From positions 62,001-126,000 of the forward strand of contig UQUQ01000002.1 in assembly GCA_900544265.1 (NCBI GenBank): DNA of 64,000 nt, in the 5' to 3' direction. The position numbers and the translations under genes were made by a program. Shown here piece by piece: positions 50,538 to 61,722 of this stretch. This DNA is from an uncultured Alistipes sp. (GTDB lineage Bacteria > Bacteroidota > Bacteroidia > Bacteroidales > Rikenellaceae). The notes beneath the pieces were generated by a model, which made no database searches, was not told the origin of the DNA, and saw only the letters and a list, made by a program, of their open reading frames with translations. Each line of letters opens with the position of its first letter. The stretch's first letter is position 1.

Positions 50538-51431
50538 ATGGATGAAAAACAGGAACTGAAAGTCGCCTTCTGTCAGACGGATGCTGTCTGGGAGCGGCCT
50601 GCCGAGACCCTCTCTCGGCTCGACGGGCTTGTGGCGGAGGCAGCCGCCGGGGCCGATCTGGTCGTGCTGCCCGAACTCTTCGCCACAGGATTCAGCACCC
50701 GCCCCGCCTTCTTTGCCGAACGGGCCGCCGGGGAGGCGGACGCCGGCCGAAACGCGGGAGCCGATGTCTCGGGAGCCGACGTCGCGGAGGCCGATGCCGT
50801 GCACGTGACTGCGGAGCCCGCCGAAGAACAGGCACCCGTGCTGGCGACCATGCGCCGCTGGGCCGCGCAGGGAAAGTGTGCCGTGACGGGGAGCGTCGCC
50901 GTGGCCGCGGCGGACGGCTTCCGCAACCGGATGTACTTCGTGCGGCCGTCGGGCGAGGTGTCGTGGTATGACAAGCGGCACCTGTTCCGTCCGGGCGGCG
51001 AGGCGGACAACTACCGTCCGGGGCACCGGCGTGTCGTGGTCGAATATGCCGGGTGGCGCCTGCTGCTGCTCGTCTGCTACGACCTGCGCTTCCCGGTCTG
51101 GAGCCGCCGCCGCGGCGACTACGACGCCATCGTCTGCTGCGCCGCCTGGCCTGCAGCCCGGCGCGAGGTGTGGCGCACGCTGCTGCGCGCCCGGGCCATC
51201 GAGAACCAGTGCTACGTGGTCGCCGCAAACCGTGCGGGCTCGGATCCCGGCCTTCCCTATTCGGGCGATTCGGCCCTTGTCGACTTCCGGGGCGTGCCGC
51301 TCGCCGAGGCCGGGGCAGGGGAGTGCCTCCTGCGGGCGACATTCGACCGCGCGGCCCGGGAGACGTTCCTCGAAAAGTTCCCGGCGTGGCGCGACGCCGA
51401 CGATTTCGTGCTGGAAACGGGCGAAAAATAG
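50538..51431 (+). CDS. Nitrilase-superfamily amidohydrolase (omega-amidase/YafV-like)
   Basis: A 297-residue protein with the catalytic triad of the superfamily: Glu in LPELFATGF (about 46), Lys in WYDKRHLFRP and Cys in LVCYDLRFPVW. YafV/omega-amidase members have this CYDLRFPVW motif and hydrolyse alpha-keto acid amides. An Ala/Glu/Asp-rich insertion of about 36 residues (about 64-99) interrupts the fold where relatives have a short loop; its DNA shows imperfect repeats. A near-consensus promoter TAACTTTC is at 50472-50479. Confidence 0.85.
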   Translation: MDEKQELKVAFCQTDAVWERPAETLSRLDGLVAEAAAGADLVVLPELFATGFSTRPAFFAERAAGEADAGRNAGADVSGADVAEADAVHVTAEPAEEQAPVLATMRRWAAQGKCAVTGSVAVAAADGFRNRMYFVRPSGEVSWYDKRHLFRPGGEADNYRPGHRRVVVEYAGWRLLLLVCYDLRFPVWSRRRGDYDAIVCCAAWPAARREVWRTLLRARAIENQCYVVAANRAGSDPGLPYSGDSALVDFRGVPLAEAGAGECLLRATFDRAARETFLEKFPAWRDADDFVLETGEK

Positions 51432-51463
51432 CCCGCGGGGTTCCGGATTTGCCCCGGATGTCG

Positions 51464-51471
51464 TATCTTTG
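51464..51471 (+). promoter_or_regulatory. -7 box (TATCTTTG) of uvrA
   Basis: Exact consensus 60 nt upstream of the uvrA ATG. Confidence 0.7.
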
Positions 51472-51531
51472 CGGTCCGGTACCTCCGCAACCGCCCCAAA
51501 CGGGAACGGAGAGGTGTCGCACCGTTGCGCA

Positions 51532-54354
<2,823 letters not shown>

Positions 54355-54403
54355 CGGTTCAGGCACCGATTTTGCATTTCATGGCCATACAAACCTATGT
54401 GCT

Positions 54404-54949
54404 ATGAAAAAAACAGTCATTATCGTTGTCACGGGCCTGCTGCTGTGCGCGGCGGCCTTCACCGTGATCGGACAGAAGCAGGTTCTGTCGCCCAAGCAGG
54501 AGCGCCGCGAGGTGCGTGAGAAACGCCGTGCGGACCGCATTGCCGAGTACGAGAAGTTCACCGACTCGCTCGTGCTGTCGCGCAACTTCCAGTTCAACCC
54601 CCAGACCATGCAGCAGCAGCCCGCGGGTCCCATGCGCCAGATCATGAACCCGGCCTTCAGCGTCCAGATCTGGGACGGGACGGTGGATATCTGTCTGCCC
54701 TATGTCAAGGGGTATGTGCCGCCCTACTACTCGACGGTCATCAACTACACGGTGCCCAACGTCTCGGGCTACACGACCGAGCAGACCCAGGAGGGGTGGA
54801 TGGTGACCTTCTCGACGTCGCTCTTCTCGGCCTCGACCTACACCTTCACCTTCGAGATCTTCTCCCGCACGGGCGGTGCGAACCTCACGATCACCAATCC
54901 GTGGTACAACCCCGTGCAGTACACCGGTGCGATCTCGAAGGTCTATTGA
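54404..54949 (+). CDS. DUF4251 exported protein
   Basis: A 181-residue protein with a signal peptide (about 1-23), a charged linker (SPKQERREVREKRRADRIAE) and the DUF4251 domain (about 45-180) containing FQFNPQTM, GYVPPYYSTVINY and TNPWYNPVQYTGAI. The family is Bacteroidetes-specific and of unknown function, probably periplasmic. It lies 49 nt after uvrA but probably is not functionally linked. Confidence 0.85.
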   Translation: MKKTVIIVVTGLLLCAAAFTVIGQKQVLSPKQERREVREKRRADRIAEYEKFTDSLVLSRNFQFNPQTMQQQPAGPMRQIMNPAFSVQIWDGTVDICLPYVKGYVPPYYSTVINYTVPNVSGYTTEQTQEGWMVTFSTSLFSASTYTFTFEIFSRTGGANLTITNPWYNPVQYTGAISKVY

Positions 54950-54987
54950 CCCGCCGTGCCGCCGCGCCTGCGATCTGAAGCAGAAAC

Positions 54988-55020
54988 AAAGGCTGATCCT
55001 CCGAAAGGGATCAGCCTTTT
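54988..55020 (+). terminator. Terminator after DUF4251 gene
   Basis: The stem AAAGGCTGATCC/GGGATCAGCCTTT is followed by a short T-run. Confidence 0.88.
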
Positions 55021-55210
55021 GCTTGTATTCCGCCGCCGCATCGCCCGGGCGGGACCGGGACAACGCCGGACTGCCCCCGAGCGGACCGGGGCATCGGCGT
55101 GGGTTTCGTCGTATCGGGGCCCTCCTGACCGGGGCATCGGCAGAATTTCGCCGCGTCCGGCTGTCGCCGGGCCTTCCGGGCCAGGGCGGGTCAGGACGGA
55201 TCAGGATGGG

Positions 55211-55690
55211 TCAGGGCCTGAAGATCAGCGCCACGGCCGAGACGGAGACCCCCTCCTCGCGCCCCTCGAAGCCGAGGTGCTCGGTCGTTGTCGCCTTGAC
55301 CGACACGCGCTCCGTGTCGATCCCCATCGCCCCGGCCATTGCCGCGCGCATGGCGTCGATGTAGGGCCGCAGTTTGGGCCGCTGCATGCGGATCGTGCAG
55401 TCGACATTGCCGATCTCGTAGCCCCGTTCGCGCAGCATCGCCGCCACGCGGCCCAGCAGCACTTTCGAGTCGATGCCGGCGTAGTCGTCCGACGTGTCGG
55501 GAAAGTGCAGCCCGATGTCGCCCAGCGCCGCGGCGCCCAGCAGCGCGTCGCACACGGCGTGGATCGCCACGTCGCCGTCCGAGTGGGCGACGAACCCCTG
55601 CGTGTGGGGAATCTCCACGCCCCCGAGCACCAGCCGCAGGCCGTCGGAGAGGGCGTGCACGTCGTATCCGTGTCCTATTCTGAACTCCAT
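55211..55690 (-). CDS. ispF: 2-C-methyl-D-erythritol 2,4-cyclodiphosphate synthase
   Basis: A 159-residue protein. RIGHGYDVHALSDG supplies Asp10 and His12, HAVCDALLGA the third metal ligand, and the end has KATTTEHLGFEGREEG (signature). It makes the cyclic diphosphate in the MEP route to isoprenoids. The gene is divergent from pepD, each with its own -7 box. Confidence 0.97.
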   Translation of the reverse strand: MEFRIGHGYDVHALSDGLRLVLGGVEIPHTQGFVAHSDGDVAIHAVCDALLGAAALGDIGLHFPDTSDDYAGIDSKVLLGRVAAMLRERGYEIGNVDCTIRMQRPKLRPYIDAMRAAMAGAMGIDTERVSVKATTTEHLGFEGREEGVSVSAVALIFRP

Positions 55691-55710
55691 AATCGTGTCA
55701 TTACTTTTGT

Positions 55711-55718
55711 CAAAGTTA
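55711..55718 (-). promoter_or_regulatory. -7 box (TAACTTTG) of ispF
   Basis: Exact consensus on the minus strand, 20 nt upstream of the ispF start. Confidence 0.65.
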
Positions 55719-55729
55719 GGAAAATTTTT

Positions 55730-55737
55730 TATTTTTG
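55730..55737 (+). promoter_or_regulatory. -7 box (TATTTTTG) of pepD
   Basis: Exact TAnnTTTG on the plus strand, 19 nt upstream of the pepD ATG; only 11 bp separate it from the divergent ispF box. Confidence 0.6.
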
Positions 55738-55756
55738 CGAAAAACCTGTATTCGCT

Positions 55757-57217
55757 ATGTCGGAAATCACCTCACTGGAACCCCGCATCGTCTGGGAACA
55801 GTTCGATGCCATCACGCGCGTGCCGCGTCCCTCGAAGAAGGAGGGCCGGATCATCGACTTTCTGGTCGACTTCGCCAAACAGCACCACATCGACTACCGC
55901 AAGGACGCCATCGGCAACGTCGTGATGCGCAAGCCCGCCACGCCGGGCTACGAGGATCGCCCGGCGGTCATTCTCCAGGCCCACATGGACATGGTCTGCG
56001 AGAAGAACTCCGACGTGGAGTTCGACTTCGAGCACGACGCCATCCGCACGCGCATCGAGGACGGGTGGGTCAAGGCCGAAGGGACGACGCTCGGTGCCGA
56101 CTGCGGCATCGGCATGGCCGCGGCGCTGGCCGCGCTGATCGACCCCGCGGTCGAGCACGGACCCCTCGAGGCGCTCTTCACCGTCGACGAGGAGACGGGT
56201 CTGACGGGGGCCTTCGAGCTGGGCGAGGGGATGCTCTCGGGCAAATACCTCATCAACCTCGACTCGGAGGACGAGGGCGAGATCTTCATCGGCTGCGCGG
56301 GCGGCATCGACACGATCGCCACGTTCCGCTACACGATGGAGCCCGCGCCGAAGAACTACTCGTTTTTCCGCGTCGACGTCTCCGACCTGCTGGGCGGACA
56401 CTCGGGCGACGACATCGACAAGGGGCGCGTCAACTCGAACAAGACCGTTGCACGCCTGCTGTGGGACGGCATGCAGAGCTGCGAGCTGCGCCTGAGCTAC
56501 TTCTGCGGTGGCAACCTGCGCAACGCCATCCCGCGCGAGGCCTACGCCATCTTCGGCGTGCCGACCCGCTACAAGGAGGACTTCATCAAGCGCTACCGCC
56601 TCTTCGCCGCCGACATGCAGGCCGAATTCAAGCACCGCGAACCCAATTTCCGCATCACGCTCAACGAGATGCCCGAGGTAGGCGAGGTGCTCGACCGCAA
56701 GACGCAGTTCGGGCTGGTCTACTCGCTCGTAGGCGTGCCCAACGGCGTCATCGCCATGTCGTTCGCCGTGCCGGGTCTCGTCGAGACCTCGACGAACCTC
56801 GCGTCGGTGAAATTCGAGTCGGACAACCGCATCGTCGTCACCTCGTCGCAGCGTTCGTCGGTCGAGAGCGCCAAGACCTACGTCATGCAGATGGTCGAGT
56901 CGGCCTTCGCGCTGGCCGGGGCCGACGTCGCCCACTCGGACGGCTATCCGGGTTGGGCGCCCAACCCGGATTCGGAGCTGCTGAAGGTGACCGTCAGCGC
57001 CTACGAGCGTCTGTTCGCCACGGAACCCAAGGTGCGGGCCATCCATGCGGGACTGGAGTGCGGGCTCTTCCTCGAGAAGTACCCCGAGCTGGAGATGGTC
57101 TCGTTCGGCCCGACGCTGCGCGGCGTGCACTCGCCCGACGAGCGGCTCGAGATCGCCACGGTGCCCAAGTTCTGGGCGCTGCTGCTCGAGGTACTCAAAA
57201 CATTGAAAAACAAATAG
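55757..57217 (+). CDS. pepD: Aminoacyl-histidine dipeptidase (M20)
   Basis: A 486-residue M20 metallopeptidase. Zinc ligands and catalytic residues visible are His76 and Asp78 (QAHMDMV), Asp115 (TLGADCGIG) and Glu145/146 (DEETGL). The C-terminus has GPTLRGVHSPDERLE with a conserved His. PepD cleaves Xaa-His dipeptides such as carnosine in the cytoplasm. A single gene with its own promoter. Confidence 0.95.
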   Translation: MSEITSLEPRIVWEQFDAITRVPRPSKKEGRIIDFLVDFAKQHHIDYRKDAIGNVVMRKPATPGYEDRPAVILQAHMDMVCEKNSDVEFDFEHDAIRTRIEDGWVKAEGTTLGADCGIGMAAALAALIDPAVEHGPLEALFTVDEETGLTGAFELGEGMLSGKYLINLDSEDEGEIFIGCAGGIDTIATFRYTMEPAPKNYSFFRVDVSDLLGGHSGDDIDKGRVNSNKTVARLLWDGMQSCELRLSYFCGGNLRNAIPREAYAIFGVPTRYKEDFIKRYRLFAADMQAEFKHREPNFRITLNEMPEVGEVLDRKTQFGLVYSLVGVPNGVIAMSFAVPGLVETSTNLASVKFESDNRIVVTSSQRSSVESAKTYVMQMVESAFALAGADVAHSDGYPGWAPNPDSELLKVTVSAYERLFATEPKVRAIHAGLECGLFLEKYPELEMVSFGPTLRGVHSPDERLEIATVPKFWALLLEVLKTLKNK

Positions 57218-57299
57218 AAGATACCGGTTCGGATTACCGACGGAGGGTCGCAGGACCTTCCGTCGGTTCTTGTTGCGACCGCTCGAAAATGAAACGATC

Positions 57300-57962
57300 A
57301 TGAAGAAAGCCGCGCTTTTCGATATGGACGGCACGCTCGTCGACAATACGCTGGCGCATATGCGCGCCTTTGAAATCTTCTGTGCCCGCTATGGCGTCAC
57401 GGGCTGGAAGGAGAAGCTCTCGCAGGCCTTCGGCATGGGCAACGACGACATCATGCGCCTGATTATGCCCGCGGAGCTGATCCGCGAGCGGGGCTTGGCG
57501 TCGCTGGCCGAGGAGAAGGAGGCGATCTACCGCGAAATCTACGCCCCGGAAATCCGCCCCGTCGAGGGGCTTGTCCCGCTGCTCGAGTCGCTGCGTGCGG
57601 CGGGCGTGCGCTGCGCCGTCGGGTCGTCGGGCTGCCGCGCGAATGTCGATTTCGTGCTGGAGAAGTGCCGCATCGGGGAGTTCTTCGACGTCCGCATTTC
57701 GGGCGACCGCGTGACGCGCTGCAAGCCCGATCCGGAGATCTATCTCACGGCTGCCGCGGCGCTGGGCATGGCTCCGGCCGACTGCGTCGTCTTCGAGGAT
57801 GCCAAGGCGGGTATCGAGTCGGCACGCCGGGCCGGTGTCGGACGCGTCGTGGCGCTGGCGACGACGCTGCCGCGCGAGGTGCTCGAACGTGAGACGGATG
57901 CCGACGTGATCGGTGAGACCTTCGCCGACCTGCCGGGGCTCGACCGCCTGCTTGCCGACTGA
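57300..57962 (+). CDS. HAD phosphatase, beta-phosphoglucomutase-like
   Basis: A 220-residue protein. Motif I is FDMDGTLVDN (near residue 8), motif II VGSSG, motif III RCKPDPEIYL and motif IV VFEDAKAGIESA, with an all-helical cap at about 17-80. Members act on small sugar phosphates; the substrate is unknown. A TTG 30 nt upstream is in frame, but ATG at 57300 is the expected start. Confidence 0.88.
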   Translation: MKKAALFDMDGTLVDNTLAHMRAFEIFCARYGVTGWKEKLSQAFGMGNDDIMRLIMPAELIRERGLASLAEEKEAIYREIYAPEIRPVEGLVPLLESLRAAGVRCAVGSSGCRANVDFVLEKCRIGEFFDVRISGDRVTRCKPDPEIYLTAAAALGMAPADCVVFEDAKAGIESARRAGVGRVVALATTLPREVLERETDADVIGETFADLPGLDRLLAD

Positions 57963-57982
57963 TCGGCCGTGCCGCGAAGACA

Positions 57983-58018
57983 TCAGGGCCGTCCTTGCAG
58001 GGGCGGCCCTGCTTTTTG
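57983..58018 (+). terminator. Terminator after HAD gene
   Basis: The stem CAGGGCCG/CGGCCCTG is followed by CTTTTT. Confidence 0.85.
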
Positions 58019-58046
58019 ATCTCGCGAGGCGTCGTCCCGGGCGGGG

Positions 58047-58862
58047 TTACTCGCTCCGTTGCAGCAGCCGGCGGAGGGCCGGAATGTGCAGGGCGGGCCG
58101 GATTGCCGCGGCGGGGACGATCCGGCAGAGAGCGACGCAGAACTTTGTGAAGAGTCCCGGAATGCAGCGGTGCCGCCCCCGGAAGAGCGCCTTCAGCCCC
58201 TTGCGGGCCACTGCTTCGGGCGGAAGCATCACGCCCCAGCGGCGCAGACGCCGCCGCCATGCGTCGGAGAGGTTGTAGAGCGGCGTGTCGACGGCTCCGG
58301 GATAGACGGCCGTGACGTGCACGCCCCGGGCGCGGAGTTCGCTGTCGAGCGAGCGGGCGAAGCTGCGCAGAAAACTCTTCGTCGCGGCGTAGGCCGCAAT
58401 CGTGGGGTAGGGCATCCAGGCTGTGGCCGACGACATGAGCAGGATCGCACCGCCGCCGCGCCGCACCAGCTCGGGGGCGTAGAGGCGGCACAGCAGCAGG
58501 GGAGTCGTGCAGTGGAGCGCCACGATCGTGCGCAGACGTTCGGGCGGCGTCGTCTCGGTCAGCCCGAAGAGCAGCATCCCGGCGTTGCAGACCAATACGG
58601 CGATGTCCAGTCCGCGGCGCGCGGTCTCGTCGTGGAGCCGCTGCGCGGCGTCCTCCCGGGCAAGGTCCAGACAAAGGGGCAGCGTCGGGACCCCGTACTG
58701 CCGGGCGATCTCCCGGGCGGCCGTGCGGTTCTCCTCCTCACGGTTGCTCACCAGCACCACGCCGTAGCCCCGTGCGGCCAGTTGCGCGGCACAGGCCCGG
58801 CCGATGCCCGACGAGGCGCCCGTTACGAGGGCATATTCTCCTTCTTTTGCTCTGCGTTGCAT
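58047..58862 (-). CDS. Short-chain dehydrogenase, paralogue of the operon SDR
   Basis: A 271-residue classical SDR: TGASSGIG (about 15-22), CNAG, Ser in LLMSSATAW, and YAATKSF with Tyr and Lys of the catalytic set. It aligns along its length with the SDR at 11469-12377, including the unusual tails CPAGVATDLYGL/YPGAVDTPLYNL and GRRTVVPDWW/GRHRCIPGLF, but lacks the 40-residue N-terminal extension. The substrate is unknown; a hydroxysteroid dehydrogenase of other specificity is possible. No gene on the same strand is adjacent. Confidence 0.85.
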   Translation of the reverse strand: MQRRAKEGEYALVTGASSGIGRACAAQLAARGYGVVLVSNREEENRTAAREIARQYGVPTLPLCLDLAREDAAQRLHDETARRGLDIAVLVCNAGMLLFGLTETTPPERLRTIVALHCTTPLLLCRLYAPELVRRGGGAILLMSSATAWMPYPTIAAYAATKSFLRSFARSLDSELRARGVHVTAVYPGAVDTPLYNLSDAWRRRLRRWGVMLPPEAVARKGLKALFRGRHRCIPGLFTKFCVALCRIVPAAAIRPALHIPALRRLLQRSE

Positions 58863-58954
58863 GACTGCGCTGTTTTTTTTCTGTTTAACCCTGCATGTTC
58901 GGACCCTGCGGCGGCAAAATTCGCCGGACAGAGGCCAACGTATTGAAAAATTGT

Positions 58955-58962
58955 CTATTTTT
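58955..58962 (+). promoter_or_regulatory. -7 box (TATTTTTG)
   Basis: Exact TAnnTTTG 46 nt upstream of the DUF486 gene start. Confidence 0.6.
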
Positions 58963-59008
58963 GCACCGCCTTAAACGGAAAAGAGTATTCAAAACAAATA
59001 CCGTCACC

Positions 59009-59374
59009 ATGTTACGCGGCCTTTCAACCATCGTTCTGCTCGTCATCTCCAACGCTTTCATGACGCTGGCCTGGTACGGGCACATCGCCTTCAAATCGCG
59101 GCTCGAGCGCTTCGGCCTCATGGCCATCGTGCTGTTGAGCTGGGGCATCGCCCTGTTTGAATATTGCTTTCAGGTCCCGGCCAACCGCATCGGCAGTGCC
59201 GAATTCGGCGGTCCCTTCTCGATCTGGGAGCTCAAGGTGATCCAGGAGGTCGTCTCGCTCTCGGTATTCACCGTCTTCGCGCTGGTCTTCATGCGCTCGG
59301 ATTCGCTGCGCTGGAACCACCTCGCCGGATTCCTCTGCCTGATTTTGGCCGTCTACTTCATCTTCCGCAAATAA
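59009..59374 (+). CDS. DUF486 small membrane protein (DMT-type)
   Basis: A 121-residue protein with four membrane helices (about 4-25, 36-54, 70-92 and 99-118). The motif TLAWYGHIAFKSR..., then WGIALFEYCFQVPANRIG, defines DUF486, related to small multidrug/DMT transporters. Function is unknown. The start MLRGLSTIVLL fits the family length. The Ogt-type gene starts 9 nt downstream, so the two may be an operon. Confidence 0.85.
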   Translation: MLRGLSTIVLLVISNAFMTLAWYGHIAFKSRLERFGLMAIVLLSWGIALFEYCFQVPANRIGSAEFGGPFSIWELKVIQEVVSLSVFTVFALVFMRSDSLRWNHLAGFLCLILAVYFIFRK

Positions 59375-59383
59375 AAGCCGCCC

Positions 59384-60070
59384 ATGGTATCCGATCGACA
59401 CGGGGCCGGAACGGCCGGTGAGACCCCGGGCATGATCCGCTGGTGCCTGCATGCAACGCCGTGCGGCGTGCTGCGCCTCGGGGCCTTCGGCGGTCGGCTC
59501 TGTCTCTGCGACTGGGCCGATGTTCCGGCGCGCGACTTCGTGGTGCGGCGTCTCGAACGGGGGCTGCACGTCCGCTTCGCCCCCTGGCCCGATGACGGCT
59601 CTCTGTCCGGCAGCGGGCCTCGCGGCATTTCCGATACTCCCGATCCGGACGACTCCGGCAATCCCGATGTTTCCGCAAATTCTGGCGACCCCGATTCCGG
59701 CGAATCTGACCATGCCGACCGCTGCGTGCTGGACCATGCCGCACGGCAGCTCGACGAATACTTTGCCGGACGCCGCCGCGTGTTCGATCTCCCGCTGCTG
59801 ACCGTCGGCACGCCGTTTCAGCGGGCGGTCTGGGAGCTGCTGACGGAGATTCCCTTCAGCGGTACCCGCTCCTACGCCTGGCTGGCAGCGCAGCTGGGAC
59901 ACCCGCGGGCCGTGCGGGCCGTCGCTGCGGCCAATCGCGCCAACGCCCTTTCGATCTTCATCCCCTGCCACCGCGTCGTCGGCAGCGACGGTTCGCTCAC
60001 GGGCTATGCCGGTGGTTTGGCGGCCAAACGGCTGCTGCTCGGGCTGGAGCAACAGCAGCTTCTTCGCTGA
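59384..60070 (+). CDS. ogt: Methylated-DNA-protein-cysteine methyltransferase (Ogt/AGT)
   Basis: A 228-residue protein. The C-terminal AGT domain (about 140-225) has the helix-turn-helix [15 protein letters not shown] and the alkyl-acceptor Cys195 in [21 protein letters not shown]. The N-terminal ribonuclease-like domain is split by an Asp/Gly/Ser-rich linker of about 36 residues (about 77-112) that normal family members lack. It repairs O6-alkylguanine by one-time self-alkylation. It follows DUF486 by 9 nt. Confidence 0.9.
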   Translation: MVSDRHGAGTAGETPGMIRWCLHATPCGVLRLGAFGGRLCLCDWADVPARDFVVRRLERGLHVRFAPWPDDGSLSGSGPRGISDTPDPDDSGNPDVSANSGDPDSGESDHADRCVLDHAARQLDEYFAGRRRVFDLPLLTVGTPFQRAVWELLTEIPFSGTRSYAWLAAQLGHPRAVRAVAAANRANALSIFIPCHRVVGSDGSLTGYAGGLAAKRLLLGLEQQQLLR

Positions 60071-60121
60071 CGGAGCAACTGCCTCCTTTTACATTCGACA
60101 ACCTTTTCCCGCCCTTGCGGT

Positions 60122-61039
60122 CTACCATCCTCTCTTTTCGTGATCCTTGCGGTAGATCTGGTAGGAGTTCACGATGTTCTGCCATACGATGTAGGCCGTC
60201 GGGGCGATCGAAGAGATCGGGTTGAGGAACGCCTGGGCCATCCAGACGGCCAGCACCGTGTTCTTCTGTCCGAGCGACTGCCCGCCCGCCGCCGGATCGC
60301 CGTAGCGGCGGCCCAGTGCGCGGCCCGCCTTGAACTGCGCGAGGCAGATCACCAGCGCCGCGAAGGCGAGCCACAGCTCGGTCGAGAGGTCGGCCCCGTG
60401 CAGGTCGATGATGAAGGCCGTCGTGCGGCCGATGATGACGATGAGCGACAGCAGCCACATGTAGAACGAAATCTGGCTATGGTCGCCGATCCACTTTGCC
60501 GCCTTCGGCAGGACGAAGCGCAGAAACTGCGCCGCGGCGAAGGGCATGATGAGCAGCGGGGCGATGCGGGCCAGAATCTCCGTGAAGCTGCACGCTCCCG
60601 TTCCGGTGAAGGAGAGGATGACGGGCGCCACGAGGGCCACGACCATGTTGCAGAGCAGGCTGTAGGTGGCCATCGTCGCGACGTTGGCCCCGAGCATGCC
60701 GGCAATGACGACGGCCGCCATCGCCACGGGGGCCAGGATGCAGATCATCGCCCCCTGCGCCACGACCTCGTCGAGCGGCCGCAGCACGAGGTAGACGCCG
60801 ATGCAGGCCGCGATCTGGATTATCAGCAGCCACAAGTGCATCATCGAGGGCCGCATCTGGCTCGGCTTCACGCGGCAGAAGGTGACGAAGAGCATCAGGA
60901 AAATGAGCGTCGGGGTAATCATCTGTCCCGACCAGCTCTCCAGTACCGTGACGGGGCGGCACAGCAGGGCGCCGACGATCATGGCCGACGGCATGGCGAC
61001 GGTCTTGACGTTGCGGTGCAGGTGTTCGAGTATGTGCAT
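60122..61039 (-). CDS. BASS-family (bile acid:sodium symporter superfamily) transporter
   Basis: A 305-residue protein with nine or ten membrane helices. Family marks are MITPTLIFLMLFVTF, ILAPVAMAAVVIAGMLGAN (first crossover region) and GQSLGQKNTVLAVWMAQAFLNPISSIAPTAYIVWQN (second core motif, with Gly-Gln and Asn). BASS proteins co-transport organic anions with sodium. Substrates range from bile acids to pantoate, so the sequence alone does not identify it. It lies 46 kb from the steroid operon and is a single gene on the minus strand. Confidence 0.82.
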   Translation of the reverse strand: MHILEHLHRNVKTVAMPSAMIVGALLCRPVTVLESWSGQMITPTLIFLMLFVTFCRVKPSQMRPSMMHLWLLIIQIAACIGVYLVLRPLDEVVAQGAMICILAPVAMAAVVIAGMLGANVATMATYSLLCNMVVALVAPVILSFTGTGACSFTEILARIAPLLIMPFAAAQFLRFVLPKAAKWIGDHSQISFYMWLLSLIVIIGRTTAFIIDLHGADLSTELWLAFAALVICLAQFKAGRALGRRYGDPAAGGQSLGQKNTVLAVWMAQAFLNPISSIAPTAYIVWQNIVNSYQIYRKDHEKRGW

Positions 61040-61242
61040 GGTTTTCGGTTTCTTTTCAACGATTCGCAGGCGCCGCTCCGGGCGCAGCTGTGCCGCGGCC
61101 TTGGAGCGGCCCCGGACCGGGCCCGACGGAGCATGGAACTCCCGGCCGGAATCTTACCGGACATACCGGCCGGCCTGCTCGCTGTCGGGATTGGCCTCTT
61201 GTCCGGCTCGCTGCCTGGATTTACCTCCCGCCGTACCGGAGG

Positions 61243-61692
61243 TCACGACAGCAACTCCTTGACCTTGGCAGAAATATCCTTGCCATCGGCGCGGCCGGCA
61301 AGCCGCTTCGACGCGACGCCCATCACCTTGCCCATCTCCTTCATCGACGTGGCGCCCACCTCGGCGATGATGGCCTTCACCTCGGCCGTCAGCTCCTCGG
61401 CCGTGAGCTGTTTGGGCAGAAACTCCTCATAGACGGCCACCTGCGCCAGCTCCTCGTCGGCCAGGTCCTGCCGGTGCTGCTGGGCGTAGATTGCCGCGGA
61501 GTCCGTGCCCTGCTTGGCCAGTTTCGAGATGATCTTCAGCACGTCGGCATCGGGCAGTTCGGCAATCTCCGGACCGGCCGTCTTGGCCTCGATGATGTAC
61601 TTCTTGGCATTGCGCAGCGCGCTCAGGCGCACCGTATCCTTGGCCTTCATGGCCTCCATGATCCCTTTGGAAATCTGTTGTTCGAGTGACAT
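61243..61692 (-). CDS. GatB/YqeY domain protein
   Basis: A 149-residue protein with an N-terminal helical domain (AMKAKDTVRLSALRNAKKYIIEAK) and a tRNA-binding C-terminal tail of the GatB/YqeY type (MKEMGKVMGVASKRLAGRADGKDISAKVKELLS). In GatB this domain contacts tRNA; the free-standing YqeY role is unclear. It lies 30 nt downstream of the golvesin gene, on the same strand. Confidence 0.92.
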   Translation of the reverse strand: MSLEQQISKGIMEAMKAKDTVRLSALRNAKKYIIEAKTAGPEIAELPDADVLKIISKLAKQGTDSAAIYAQQHRQDLADEELAQVAVYEEFLPKQLTAEELTAEVKAIIAEVGATSMKEMGKVMGVASKRLAGRADGKDISAKVKELLS

Positions 61693-61722
61693 GACAGTTT
61701 GTTTTTTAGTTTGTTGTATCGG

